Assembly: GCA_964017235.1 (NCBI GenBank)
Contig: OZ024938.1
Coordinates: 45,978,332 to 46,042,331, forward strand
Length of the DNA stretch: 64,000 nucleotides
Direction of reading: 5' to 3'
From: Sabellastarte sp. h YS-2021
Taxonomy: Eukaryota; Annelida; Polychaeta; Sabellida; Sabellidae
Made by a program: the position numbers and the translations under genes. The notes below the pieces were generated by a model that did not search any database, had not been told where the DNA came from, and saw only the letters and a list, made by a program, of their open reading frames with translations. This document shows, piece by piece, positions 12,101 to 27,100 of this stretch (its first letter is position 1; the number at the start of each line of letters is the position of its first letter).

Positions 12101-15100
12101 TCATACCATTCATATTCGCCTACACCATTAAAGGTAATGCCTTGGATATCAATTTTATGTGTAATTATTGAAATATGTGGGTCAGGTTACAGCACTACTA
12201 ATCATAGTAATTACAAACTACTCCTGCGAGTTTTTCTTTTATTAAAAGTGTCCAATATCTTTCATTATTGGTATTTTCATTATTGCACTCAGTGATTATG
12301 ACCATAAATGGAAACCATTTTTCACACATTTCTAAAGAAACCCTTATACATTTTGCAAAATAAAAATTATCATAAACCCCCCAAAATACATACCAGAAAT
12401 ATAGAAATGAAGAATAATAATGTTAAACAACATCTTAAGAATTACACATTAGGGAAGAGGTGCAATTTAAATAGGTTAATAGCCTCGTAAGTGTCCAGTA
12501 TTAGAAAATAATGGATTGTTGATGGGATCCCTTCGGTACCTCATAAACAAGCCACTGTTTTCTCATATTGGACACAGTTATACTTAACATGTATATATTG
12601 CCCAAACAATTAAAGTACAGGTGACAAAAATGATGAATGTTGGTAGTAGCCACCCTGTTCACCATACCTTTTGTGCAGGGCTATACCTTGTACCTTGTAT
12701 TCTTAATTGACTTTTTTTGTTTCTTTTGGAAGCTCCTCAGTAGAAGCATAGGCTTAAACTGATGACACCAATGGATAATTCTCTGCAGATTATGTCTATC
12801 GTTTATATGAAAACAGTAAGCATTACTACACTGTTGCTTCAGCTTGAAATCCACAAGTAAGAGTAGATAAGAAGTAAGTCCGGAGAAATATGAATTGGAA
12901 AGTGGTAAATATAATACAAGAGCATCCAAAGTATGTTAGCGGAGCAATAACTAGCTAATATTTAGTCCTAAGTCTTCCAAAAAGATTGGCCTTTTTACGC
13001 CAATACGCCAAACCACAAATATTAAGTAATATCGACCCTTGCTTTCTGCCAGATGAACAGTTCAGATGCAAATTGGCCTTAAAGGTCCATTTTACTGCAT
13101 TTACAAGTTATTTACCTGAGAATGATATCATTGCTATGAGCAGTAAGAAGACAATGGGTGAAGCTATATACACAGGTAATCTCCAGGTTTGAGTGGAGAT
13201 GAGTTCTCTCCTCTTTTGGTCTTTCACCAGTTGTTTGACGGACTTGTCACCCTCACATACCATAATGGACAAGACATCATTCAGGACTTTGTCAGCTACA
13301 GATGTACTACGAAATGACACAAAATAAAGATGAGTCAGCTGAATTTAAGTGTTTTTATTGTCATATTTATTGCACTGTGTCCCCCTGTTGTCATTCATGT
13401 CATCCCCATTTGTTTCATCAGCCAGAATATCAAATCTATTTGACAGGCAGGGAGTATGGACACAGTGACCTTTGGCCTGGGAAAGTGCAGTATTGACATT
13501 CATACCCACCTTGGAAGAGGTAACGAATTAGGCATTTGCAATTCTTTGTCTCATAGTGATGACATGGGACAGAATGACAAGCTTTTGCTGCGGGCCAAGA
13601 GAAGTTGTTCGAATCGTCTAAAAAGAAATGAGGTCAGTTTAACATTGCATCCTTCGAATTTTGATCTTTTTCTTCTCTGATAGCTCTGCAAAACCCTGCC
13701 AACCATTGTTCCATCGTAAGTTGGTTGTAAGTGACCCTTTCTTTGGAATTTCCTGCCAGCACTTACTTGTTCGGCCATTTAACATAATTTTTTTAAAAGT
13801 ACTTCAACCGAACCGCCTCTCTGAGATTTCAATTTTGAAGGCATACCTGTGTGATTGAGTTGCTGCAGTTCCATTATTCTATCTTCAACCAACTGTTGAA
13901 TGAATGCATTCTGTCACAAGTTCTCAAAATTCGGCAAGTATCCAGTATTAAATACTGTAGTGTATGTACTACAGTAGAACCTCCGAACTATCCAAACCCC
14001 ATGGGAGACATACAATCCGGTCGGATAATCAAGGGGTTCAGATAGATGAAGGAAACCGAAATTCACCGTCTATGGGTTACCGAGTGGGTGATAATTGAAG
14101 AATTGCCTTTTTTATGCAATAAACATAGACATTGGTGGTCGTTAATAAAATAATTCAATATATTTGTGTCATATAATATAAGTGTACCTTCAATTGTAAC
14201 TTATTTACTCCATATCCATGGATGTTATTATTTTCATTTAAAATATTACGCAGACTTGAGCTGGTTGTGTTTGGTTGGTACTTGCATTGTTGACATTTTA
14301 ATTTTAGATTAACATCGTCCCACATTTTGTCAATTGAAAAACTCCGGGAGATTATTTATTGTAAAACCCCAAGCGAACATGCCTTCAGTGATACGTGTGT
14401 TTGGTAATGCATTGTTGACGTCTTTTCTTTTCTACACGTTGTCAGAGTGTGAACCTACTCCGGGAGATTATAAATTGCGAAACCCAATCGAACACACTTT
14501 AATTGATTAGCGCATTATCAAAGAAGTTGTGTAGCGGGGTCGTGTAATTGAATTAATCTCTCCCCTATTGTAACAATGGTGATAAAGATGAAAGAAGTTA
14601 GGCGTTTCTGTGAATGGTACGTTTTATAAAGCCCTGGAATTCATTGTTTCCGAGACTGTAAAAAATCTTGTATTATCGCTCACGCTAGACTGCATTATAT
14701 GTAGGGAGACACGATTTCAGTTCGGTTAATCTGGAGATTCGGATAATAGAAGGCCGGATAATCGAGGTTCTACTGTACCTTTCTTAGGGCTTGCAGATGA
14801 GTGAATACAAGCTTGAGTACTTTGTTTATGTTTACCAGTACCTTCGGAGAGAGTACCCACACCAGTACTTTTGACCTTGGTTTTATCGCTTAACATTTGC
14901 CTTTTTAAAATTGTCTCGTCTGTTTTCAATAACCTGGAGTTGATCTAAATTTTTTTTCAGTAATAAGGCTTTCTGATGGCAAACCAGAGGCCACATGAGC
15001 AGAAGTGCTGGGACTATCTGGCTTCAAGCGGTGAAACGAACGTGTATGGGTACCCGCGTCGTCACTATCTGTGTGGCCTACTACCCCACTACACTACAGT

Positions 15101-18100
15101 TCACTTCCCGATGAAGCATTGTCTGACTCTTGCTGTGTTTCCAACACATTGTTTGAACCCAGCAAGTTCGACATTAAACTGTTATCTGAGAACTATAACT
15201 GAATTGGTATTTGCAAACCGTCATTTGCACTAAAGCAGACAAAGAAACACAAGTTGAAATTCTCCTGTAAAATGTTCCTGTGTTACCCCTTCCAAGTCTG
15301 AATTGCAAATGGAAGAATTGCTATAAAGAGCTTAGGCGCGAGGAAAACCATGGCCAATAAAATTAGAGCTTACAAATCACTCAATAGTGCATAACAAAGT
15401 CAAATTAAGGTCCCTCCAGGAATGAACTTACAGCCCCATAATGGGGCTGCACGTAAACATTTAGGCATCTATCTACTCAAAAGGACAGCATAATGGTAAC
15501 ACACTCATCTTCCAACTCTGAGACCGAGTTCGAATCCAAGCCCAACCTCAAGTGGGGAAGCTGTTAGTTCATTGCCATTGGTCGATGGCTTAGAGTACAG
15601 GACCTTGACATAGTCCAAAGGCCAGGATATAGTCCCCCTGTTTAAGACCACTGGAACTAACCTGTTTTTGGTTGAGAAACTTATGCAACATGTTCCATTC
15701 ACCGAGACCCTATCTTAAATATCTTGGCAATGATAATCAAAGAATTTTGTAGTATAACAGAATATTTTGTTTATTACATTGTTTGGAAAATCTTGATAAG
15801 TAAAAAGAGTACATTAAAAATATTCAAAGTCCCACAAGACTTGCGTGTTGCTTTTGTATTTAAAATAGACAATAGACAATAGTGAAGATGTTATATCGGT
15901 GGATAGTGGTGGAAAGAATGCATTACCTCAGTGGAACCATCTGAAGCCGTGAACACTGGGCATGAGCATCTTCATCGGAACTGAACCACTCTATGTATCT
16001 GTAATCAACATGGAGACGACCTTAAATCAATTGACATTTGCTTACTATTGATATCTATAAACATATGCCATTGTTTTTCCTGTCAGACAGATGATTTTAT
16101 AGTACACCGTATATTTAAAAAATGTATTTAAAATACAAATGTATATTTTAAAATTAAAAGCACAAAATATAAATAACATTTCACCATAAGTTTGCAGATA
16201 CTGGTAATATTAATAAAATGGAGAGTACAGTTGGGACGCTTATTTTGTTCACTTTTTGACTAACTTGCAGTCACCAGTAGATGGAGATAATAGGGCATAT
16301 TGAAGAGACTTTTGAAAATATTAAGAATAAAAATGTATAAATATTTAAGCCAAAATAATAACAATAATACTTCTACTACTACTAACAGTAATTAGATTAG
16401 CGAATTAATAATAATAATAATAATAATAACGTTGCTAATCCTTGCTGTTGTTGTTGCTTAGGTAGTACACAGATTAATATATATATTGAAGTATGTCTTC
16501 ATAAGACTGACCTGTAGAGCTCTATAGCAACATCACAGTCAGTGAAGCTGTCCATTCTGAGAACCATGTAAGTGTAACTGGAGATAGGATAGGAGTAGTC
16601 TCCACTGGCATCCACCAAATCTACTGTAAACCTGCAAAATTAATGTTTAACGTGTGCTAATTTGTTTTGTCGACTCATTACCTGCTTCCATTTCAGCATT
16701 CGAATTTGAAAATTCACCTTTAAAATGTGCCTGAGCTATTTTCTTATAATTCCCTACTCACAATTTGCAGTAAGATGCCCTGCTGAACCCAGGTCTGGAA
16801 AACGTTAATTTTAAAGTCTGGTGCTAATGGCAGAAACCCTGAATGCGGGGTGGTTCCAGTATTAATTTTGCTAGTTATGCATAGTGCTAGACTTTCCTCA
16901 TTGTTGGCATGCCAGTCATATATTCCAACATATTGAAACTACGATACGCTCAATTTACATGGCCACTAAATTATTAAAATATGATGTTACAGATTATTGT
17001 CCCTGATCTCATCTGCTTCTATAAATCGCAAAGATAGCTGGGAGATATATAAACCAGGCTTACACCCGGTGATAGTCATCCAACCAGGACAGTAAAACCA
17101 AGTGATAAAATTACTCTGTGACTTTTGCCACAATGCAGTGGTCTTAATTTGCCATCTAAAGTCACTGACCTCCAGTCATGGCACGCTGGAAGGGAGGGGA
17201 TTAGTTATTATAATGATCATTCATTATCTCATAATATTTAAAACTTATTAGCTCAGGATTAAAGTGAAATATTTTATTCTCCATTTAAACTGGTCATGTG
17301 ACTTCTGCAATTCCATTTTGAGACCCTTTGCTTACCAGTTCCTTTTAGTATACACTTGAGTGTAAATATGTCAAAATAGGTACTGGTATTAATGATGTTG
17401 GGATGATGTTGCAGCAGCCAGATGGATAATTTAGACTAAAAATTTTATTTATGTCATCTAAACCAAATGTAATATAGACCAAAATATGCCCCAAAAGACA
17501 AAAGTAAAAGTTTTACATGCATGCTATTCTTTCATATTTTCTATTATTTGGTTTTGCTTGATTGTAACTCTTAATTAAGTCAAGTATAACCCAGAGTACT
17601 CCTACTTTGTGAATATATTTTTGAAACTTGCTGCTGTTGTTATCGAGGTGCTTATAACTGTTATGTGTAACACAGTACAAGTCTTCTCCTATTTTTACTC
17701 ATGCTCATTAGAAGTGCAATAAATAAACAATATGTCAAGCCTGCCCTTTGTTTGGGTGTCAAATATAATTTGTGTACTGTGATATATCTGCCAAGGCAAG
17801 TGAAGTTTATATCTACCTCAGTGTCATAGTACACTGAGTGTTTGAAATATTTTATTCTCCATTTAAACTGGCCATGTGACTTCTGCAATTCCATTTTGAG
17901 ACCCTTTGCTTACCGGTTCCTTTTACTATACACATGAGTGTAAATATGTCAAAATAGGTACTGCTATTAATCAGTATTAAATATAAAAAAGTGCAAATTA
18001 AACTGGATCCATCCTAATTAATTCAATGGAATATTTATTTCCTTTTTGCTACACACTGTGTGAGTAACTGTTTTTAATAATCAAAAACATATTCAATAAG

Positions 18101-21100
18101 AGTTAGTTCATCAACATATACAAGAAGAAGCCGGAAATGTGGTTGCTAAGGTGGATATTGTTTAGCAACTATATAGAAATCAATTGTGTATATTTTGTAT
18201 GATCACTAGTTCCACCATGGAAATGATTGTACGGACACCAGTAATTTGTACAAAAAAGAGAACAGAAATGATAAACTATGTCACTCTTACTTTCAATTAT
18301 CCTTTTTTCGGTATTTGAATCACTGGGTTCTACATCATCAGAGATTTGGCATAATGACCATGAAAAATAACCCTCGTATGTAGTGATTATTGTCTTTTTG
18401 CATGGAGCATTGCTTTATCGTAATGAAGATTAATGACTTGGGGATAAATTAGAGAAGGTGCCACAGCGCAACACAGCACTTGGGCAGGTACCAGGCCTCA
18501 GAAAAAGTGACAGTGATACACAGATCTTCAAAAGGACAACAATAGCCCTTGATGTAGGCAATGAATGCATTAACAAGAAGGTAATCAGCAGTCTAGGGAT
18601 AATTAAGGCTAATGAGATACTAGTATTCTCACCTAAGTGAGAAATACACACGTAAAGAAAATTACAAGCATTTCAAGCTCATTTGCAATTGTTTTGATTT
18701 TAAAAATATGATAATTTTAATACATTATCACATTTGTTTGGGGTACAAATGTCCATTACGCTTGTACTTTGGGGTATATATATACCAGTCTAACTTCTTG
18801 AATTTCTTATTCCAATGACTTTACTTCAGAAAATGCGACAAAATAGCTGTAGACAATATTGGCACCTGTCATTAAATGCTGTTGATTTCTTTTCCATGGC
18901 AGCCTGTACATTATCTGCAGTAGGGCTCACTGCATGGCCTGCTTTGTTGACAACGCTTGCATATGTCAAGCCTGCTGCTACAGCATCAGCAACAGACAGA
19001 TAACCAATCTACAAGTTATAAGAGGAATGTGTTGTGTCTTAATCAGTCTAAGCCCAACTTAATCTATAAGTTATAAGATGTGTGGTACTGTGTGTAGTAT
19101 AATGTCCTAGAAATTCTTCTGATAAAAAGTGGGTGATATTGTGTAGTATCATGTCACACACTTTCATCTAGTCATAGAATGTGATGATAGTAGGTCTTTA
19201 TCTGTGTCCTGACTAATCTAGAAGTCATCATAGTTTCATGGTATTGTGTGGCATCATATTGCACAATTTCTTCTAATCATAAGATGTAGACAATATTAGA
19301 GTCTGAATCATTTATGCCTGTTCAACAGCCAGGGTCATATTGGGACAGGTCATCAGCTAAAATAATGGCATTTTGGAGCATATTTAGTGATACAGAAAGA
19401 GTATTTAAAGACAATTACAAGTTTCAAAAGATAGAAGAAAACTTACCGAGTACTTGAAGGTCAGGATTAGACCAGACATACCAACTGTTCCCTTGCCAAA
19501 TAAAGATATTGTTTGGCTATTCCAAATGGAATGTCTGAAATAGCCATAGCAACAACACTCCACATTAAATATATGTTTATCACCATTATCTGATTTAACA
19601 GTTTGCATTGTAAATGGTATATAATTATAAAACCTATCTCTGAAATCACTGCAATGTACAATCCATCATAACATAATCTTACATCTCCAGGCACAACTGA
19701 CTATGGATAATTAGCCAACAGATTCGTCATCACGTGCCATATTTCAATCAGTATGCACACATACAAATATACTATACTTCTGCTTGTTTTTCTTGCCTTC
19801 AAATGCATGCAGAAATGCATGTGAAATTTTAAGTTAGAAATTGAAATTCTAATGTACACTTGTGCCCACACATATGACAGCCTTTTTGTAATATTTCTTC
19901 AAATACAGACTTATTTTACGTATTATACAAGCCACATGAACACATCTTTATGGATTGGTTTCATATTGGAAGGGTCTGATCAAAGGAAGAAGTGAAGAAA
20001 CTTTGGGAAAGCTTCCAGATCATGTTTTGGATATAAAGGAATTCAGAATATACATTATGGGGATATTCAGCTGCCTTTGCAGAGGTCTGCGCTCTAACAG
20101 TGCTTTCTAGTTTGCACGTGCATCTCTAGTGAAGTTTTTAAATTAAATTTTCACTATGTTATCTTTGTACAGTATTATACTTGTACTAACAGTTTTGTAC
20201 AATCTCAACAAGTTATAGAAAGGATCTAAGGTTAAAATTTATTTTTATTTCATTTTCAAGGAACCAAGCATAAAAGTCGGTCTTGGAAGATAAAAATTAC
20301 TATAAAATGCAATAAATGTTCAGGGCCGGGATTCACAAAAGGTCTTAAGTCTTAGGCAATGTTTTTGCTTAGGCCAGTCTTAAAGTTATGACTTTTGTCT
20401 TAGCTAAGATTTCTCTTAAATTGGGATTCACAAAAAGTGCTTAGGAAACTCTTAGCTGAGACAAAATTTGTGCCAAAAGTTTTAACTACTTTGAATTCAA
20501 ATTAACAAATTTTAGTAAAACAAAAACATTTTTCATTGATAAATACACAAAACATTCTCTTCAAAATTATAAAAGAAATTTGTTACTTTTTTTATAAAAT
20601 TATGTAAAAATAGTAGTCTTTGTGTTTTATTATGAGTCAGCCATTTTTATGACAATATTTTTACCACAAGAAGGTAAAATGTGGAAATTTATAGGTAATT
20701 AAATGATGTAAATTTCTCTTACAATCCACAAAAATTATTTCTATAGGAAGTATAGATCCCCATAGTACATATGTTGTTTTCATAACAAAGGGTAAAATGT
20801 AAATAGATGCAATAGAATATTTTAAAAATGACTTAAGTCTACCCTGCAGTGGTCTTAAAGTTATGACAAATTCTAAGACAATTTTTTGTCTAAGACCTTT
20901 TGTGAATCCCATTTTGTCTAAGCAAAAACAAGTCTTAACTTTATGACAAAATTCTTGCGCAGTTAAGACTTTTCTCTTAAAGTTATGACAATTTTTTGAC
21001 CTTTTGTGAATCCCGGCCCTGGGTTTCCATTATCCCACATTAGCACAGTGCATAAGGTGGTGGAAAGAATGCACCTGTTCAATGCATTAAAGACATTACG

Positions 21101-24100
21101 GACAAGATAATTTAGTAATTACAATATGTACAAATGCCATACATTCAGTTAAATGACGTACTCACTTCCCATTATCATCTACTCCTTGACTGAAGTAGCC
21201 ATATGTGTCTTCCCACAATGGACTGAATGAACTAAGAGTCTTTGTAAAGATTTCTGTGGTTCCTGTCAATGTATAGGGTGAATAGGCTAGTCACTGTAAC
21301 TACAATCAATGGCTGAAATTATCTTTTTAAAGGCTCCACCACACTACTCCGGTCAACAAGAAGAGTGGGAATTTTCGGGTCAACATACATCATTTACAGG
21401 GTAATTTTTTCTTGTGTTCTCTTGGACTGATCTGCATCTGAGTATATGGCGATGCACAAATTATTTTCTTGAAAATGTTTTCTCAAAACCAACATTTTGG
21501 ACATGTTTTCAGATCTGTTATGATACTTTTCTAAAAACGATAGACTATATGAATAATGTGTATCCAATAGAGTAAAAAAATAATATTTAAAGCATCATAG
21601 TATAATGTATTCAAAGTTTATTCCAGGTTTAACACTCCCCATGTCCATTTGTACATGATCTAGATCTAACCATTTGCATCCAAATCTTGTTGAAATCTCA
21701 CTACACAGACTTGTGATCTCGAAGACTTTAACATTTTTAATGAATGTGGTGGCTTTTAGTGTTGGCACTGAAACCAGCCAGTTATATAGATCTGACGTCA
21801 CAAGGACTCGGAAGAATGTAATCCCATTTTAAAACTGGTGTATGTGAGGGAAGCCAAGCAGAGAAGTCTGACCACAACTTAAGCTAAAAGAAGAGGATGC
21901 ATAATGAGGAAAAAATAAGATGCACTTTGGAAAGATCCAGTCAAGTTTGTTACAAAACAAAATATTTGAGTTGCAAATATCACTAAAAAGCTTAATTTAA
22001 TAAAACATTCGAAACTTCGCCGTTTAGACTTTAGACTATTGATCTCAACAGCCAATGAATGGCCATTTCATGATGGCTTTATAACTACATACTAAAGTCA
22101 CCCTTATATTGTCTAACTACTGTGGCTTTAGTGCTTGGTGTGCTCATAAGACAAAACAAAATTTCCAATGTTTTATGTTTAAGTGTGAACTCTATTTAAG
22201 GCTTGTACTTCTAGAGATCACTTTATTTTGTCACCGAACTTTCTGGAAAAATGACCTTCCTTTACTAAAGGAGGCTTCATGATGTCGGTGCCCTATTGAT
22301 GGTTTTGTGACTCATGCCTGTAGATCAAAAGATTTTTTGACCAATTAAATTCTATATTACACAACAAAAGTACAGCAATCCAATTATAATATATGGTACA
22401 TCTATTAGTTTGATCAGCAAAACTCAGAAAAGTCTTCTTTCCAAGATAAAAGTAAAACAACAGGCATTGTATATATCAGATTATTTAAATCTTTCATAAA
22501 AAGGGTGTTGACATTAAACCCAAACTTAACTAAACCACGGAAATCTCCTAAGTAATCTAATTCAAATTACAATATTCTACTCACATCATATTGAGCCAGT
22601 TCTCACCTGACTTGTCTGACCTAGCAAATACATCTATGGCTTGGTCTGGTAAAGTTATATCTGGATTTAGTTCTTGTAAACGTGAATCATTCCACATGCT
22701 GTATGTTCCATTGTATATACCCACTATCAAGTCACGTGACAGTACCAAGTCCTCAATGCCAGGCAGGTTAAAGGCCAAAACCACTGCACTTTGAACATAA
22801 AACCAAATAATGTCTACATTAAAGTTTATGATCTAAGACATTGGTAATAATTCAGTTGGTCCAGTGATAAAATTCCGGAAAAAAATTCAAAATTACTCAA
22901 TTGCTACGTTTAAACTAGGTATAAATCATAGCCTTGTCAATATAACAAAGGTGTCATTTAGTTTTAAATCTTGACATTTTATAGATTATAAAAGTAGATT
23001 TATACTTTCTGCCTGAAAATGTTTATCAAAGTTTAAAATTTTCTCTTTTTAGTGGCTTCTAACAATTTATCTTATATCTCCCAACTAGAGATTTTGTTTT
23101 TCACAGGAGTTGATTTCGTAAGCAATTTTTGGTGACCACAAACTGTAAGAACATCTTTAATTCACCAAATACAAGTTTCTGAAGTTTATATCTACAGAAG
23201 TATATGCACCTACCCAGCCATGGTTGGAAACATTTGGAGGTCTGGATAAGCTTCATACTCTGAATCTTTGAGGGTTGAATCAGACCCAGCATAGTCTATT
23301 TCTAAATCTTCTATTGGCTGGAAAGACAGTTCATTTAATTGGATTCAGTATAAGACATATAATTTTGGAAAGCTTCAAAATACCTTGTTGAATACTACAA
23401 TTACGTTTGTGTGGTTAATATATAGATAAGAGAGAAAGAGAGGTTGACTACTGAGTGCAAGGTAGCCAGGATTATACCTAAGAAAATCATACAAACTGGT
23501 TGATGCCTATGGGGGCTAGGCAGTGTAATTTGAATATCCAAGATAGCTCAAGCCTTCTGCGTCTGGCTGTGTTGGATGGGTCAAATTTTGGTGTACACCA
23601 CTCCAGCACTGAGAACTTCATGTCCTTGTGGCTGTGCCCATTACTTTTAAAGTGACGGGATACTGGGGTGATTTGTCCATCTTTTTGTACTGAGACTTTA
23701 TGCTCATACATTCTTTTTCTAAATGCCCTACCGGTTTCACCCACGTAGTGTTTGTGGCATTTCTTACAAGATATCAAATATATGACATTGTTTAATTCAC
23801 AGGTTATGTGTTTAGGTAAGTCCTTGGTTTGGTGGGACTTGTGTGTGAAGTTACATTTGACTGTATTGATTTTGTTGATCAAGGGGCAGTAGGTACATTT
23901 GCCCAGTCTTGTGCAAATGGTAGGTTTCGGGTCATTTTTGTCCGAGTGTGATTGGGGGTATACTATAGCGGCATTGGTTAGCATGTCTCTTAGGTTTGGG
24001 AGCCTTCTGAACCCAATGATAGGTTTGTCTTTGAATAGTGTCCCACAGTCTGGGCTGTTATTAATGATATTCCAATTGTTGTGAATGATCTGTTTGATGT

Positions 24101-27100
24101 TTGGATTCGATGGGTTATAGTTGGTAACCATTACTGGGGTGTCAATACCATTTTTAGGTTTCACTTCTAGTAATTGGTCTTGAGTATACTGAGAGGCCCT
24201 TTTGTAGTGTTTTCTCACCTGGAACACCCTATTGACCATTCATTAGGTGTATTTGGTATAAACCTGTTGAACCTGTAATAACAGGTACACAACCTGCTCA
24301 GAACAGGTTCAGAACCGGTTCACAACAGGTACAGATGGTGGTTCAACACCAGAACCCTTAAAGTACTTCAGGGAGCCCAGATGCACTAAAATCATAGCCT
24401 CTGATGAGACTGAACCCTTAAATCAGCAGTCGAAATACAATCAACACAGAGTTGATTATATAAGGCAATCCTATTTTATTGACCTAGTCTGAACATAAAC
24501 AGGAAGTAGTTTATTTGGTAATATATAGATAATGGCCAAGTGGCGCTCCATTACGTAGACTTAATGGCCAAATAGCCATTAAGTTTACATAATGGAAGCA
24601 CCACTAGGCAATTATTTATTGTAAAACCCTGTGAATTGAAACCAATTGATTTAACACCTTTTACGAAATGATCTACCTAAACAATCTTTGCAATGTTTCT
24701 TTGGTGTGCATACCACATGTGGCTTCAACTAAATTAGTTCTATGGTCTTTTTTATTTCAATACACAATCAACATTGTTTCACCACGTGTATCACTAGTGT
24801 TCCTTTATAGGAAAATATAATTTGGGAAAAAGCTTGAAAAGTTTGAATATAATCTGACTGCCACAGAGTTTAACTATGTATAATGATAATTGATAATGTG
24901 GATCTCTGACAGAAAGCACTTTCCAAAAAAATTAGATTGGTCATATAACAATGTTCATGCTGTGGATAGCTTGTAGTGCTGAGTTTTTCATGTTACTATA
25001 TTGATCTGCGCTTATTTTAAAAGAGTAAGCTATTATTTTTATGTTTCAGGCATTTCAAAGTACTAGAAACTGGAAAATTACTTACTTGTTTTATTTTATG
25101 TTGAAGTTTTTGGGTTTCTCAAGATTTTTATTTTTTGTGCATCTTTGTCTCTAAATTTTGAATCAAGAAAAATGCCTCCTGGAAAAAATCCTCATAGAAA
25201 GAATGTCTACTCCACATTTTGTATTCCAGAAATACCTATGAAAATTAATCCACAACATTTAGAACAAAATTCATTTCAACCACAAGTAGTGTATCCTGTT
25301 AGAAGTATATAACAAATTGTAATAAGGTAAATTAAATCTATGTTTTGACCTTAAAAACATTGAAAATTTAAATCATATTTAAATCAAGCAGTAATGCATT
25401 GCAGTACTGAATTATAGCTCCACATTTTAATTGACTTAAAAACTTTGTTCAAGTGTCATAATTTGGATTGTGCATCAACAACAATGTACATGCTGAGCCA
25501 CTGAAAACACTCCTCTTAATAGAGTATGCTGGTTAAATTTTAACAATGAGTTTGTTTGAAAAGTAGCTGTTTGATTAAGTACACAGAAGATTATTGTAAA
25601 GTCAGATTGTAAAGAAAATACAAAGAATTAAAAAAATACTCAACTTTATAAATTAAATTGGGTGTTTTGTATTTGTCAGGAGTTATTTTTTCAAGGTAGT
25701 AGTTTTCCATGAGGTATTTTTCTATGCACTCTGAATGTCATGCAGAAATAAAAAGTCTTTGTAAATGTACCCACTGAACTAATTAATGTGAAAGAAGTTG
25801 TGAAAACATTTCACTATTGAATGCATTGTGCTGGGGATGACTGGAAAATACCCTTTTTTTTGGCAGGCTGCCCATTGAACTAAAACACATTCCACTTTTA
25901 GAAAATAATGTAGTGTTAATTCTCCTTTATGCAAAAAATAATGGAGAGTTGAAACAATAGAAGGGCCACCCGTCTGGGTTTTATTGGTAGATAACTTGAT
26001 AATTAGATATCTTGAACTAATTATGCACAAGTTGAAGTTGTTCAAGTTGGATATTTTTATGCTCCAGATGTTACTGTGTGCTTGATTCTGACAACCATTG
26101 AGGTGAGAGCCAAATAATTTAGCTATCCATTTGCCTTAACCTCTTAGCTTCTAAATTATATTTTAAAAACTACTTAGAGGCCTGTTCCACTTTTGGGGGT
26201 GTGGTTTACAATAGGTTTACTATTTGAAGTAATAAAAAATGTATGACTCAGGGTAGAGTTTACAATTAGATTTAAGATGCGTTTCCCATGTACAAGATAT
26301 TTTCCCAATAGCTTCCCAATAGATGTTGGCATTGCCTCAGAAAATCTTCCGATAGGTTTCCAATAGCTTCCTGATCCATCCAGTTGGTTTGCGAGTCCCT
26401 TAAGATAAACCAGATAGGTTCATGTTCACTATAAGATGGAAAAGATTCCTGTACGACTGTAAGATAGGTTATATAATGCTGTAAGATAAAAAGGATCACC
26501 TTAGTATGGGTTTATGATGCAATAAATCTGATAAGGATCGGGAGAGGTTTGCGATAATTTCTAAGCAGTTTGAAATTCTCCTAAACTCTTCCTGATAGAC
26601 TCTTGAGTGCTGTACTCATATACCAATCAGGAAGTACCTATTTTCTAGTTTCCTATTCTGGTTTATGTTAGCTTTAAGATCATTAAGATATACAAGATGC
26701 AGTTCCCGATTCCTGAAAATTGACAATCGGGAGCATGGTTTACAATATATCACAGAAATGGAACAGCCCCATTAAAATATTTGGTGAATGGTGAACAATT
26801 TACATCTTAATGGAGACCTGATGAGTTTTTATAGTCATTGACAATAGCAATAGTTTACAGTTAAAGATTAAAGTGGGTTTTTGCTTCTCTATTATTAACT
26901 AGGGTCCTGTCTGGGCAGTCAGCCAATGAATTATACCTATTGTCACCTGTCCTAGTCAAACCCAAGACCACAGAGATGAGAGGGAAGTTAGCAATAATTT
27001 GTAGTATTTCCCCTGGTATAAATGAAGTCTAGACCAGACAACAGGTGAGAGCTTAGACTTTCTAATATATCACATGCCATGCTTGTAAGGGAAATACTTC

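Noticed and set aside
12681..12929. Minus-strand 82-codon frame as a receptor exon between exons 9 and 10
   Set aside because: Exons 9 and 10 already join in phase (split Val codon) and give the expected juxtamembrane sequence; this frame has no matching splice sites.
22581..22784. Separate 67-codon minus-strand gene with GTG start
   Set aside because: It is the middle of exon 3 of the receptor read through its donor; the upstream codons and both splice sites are clear.
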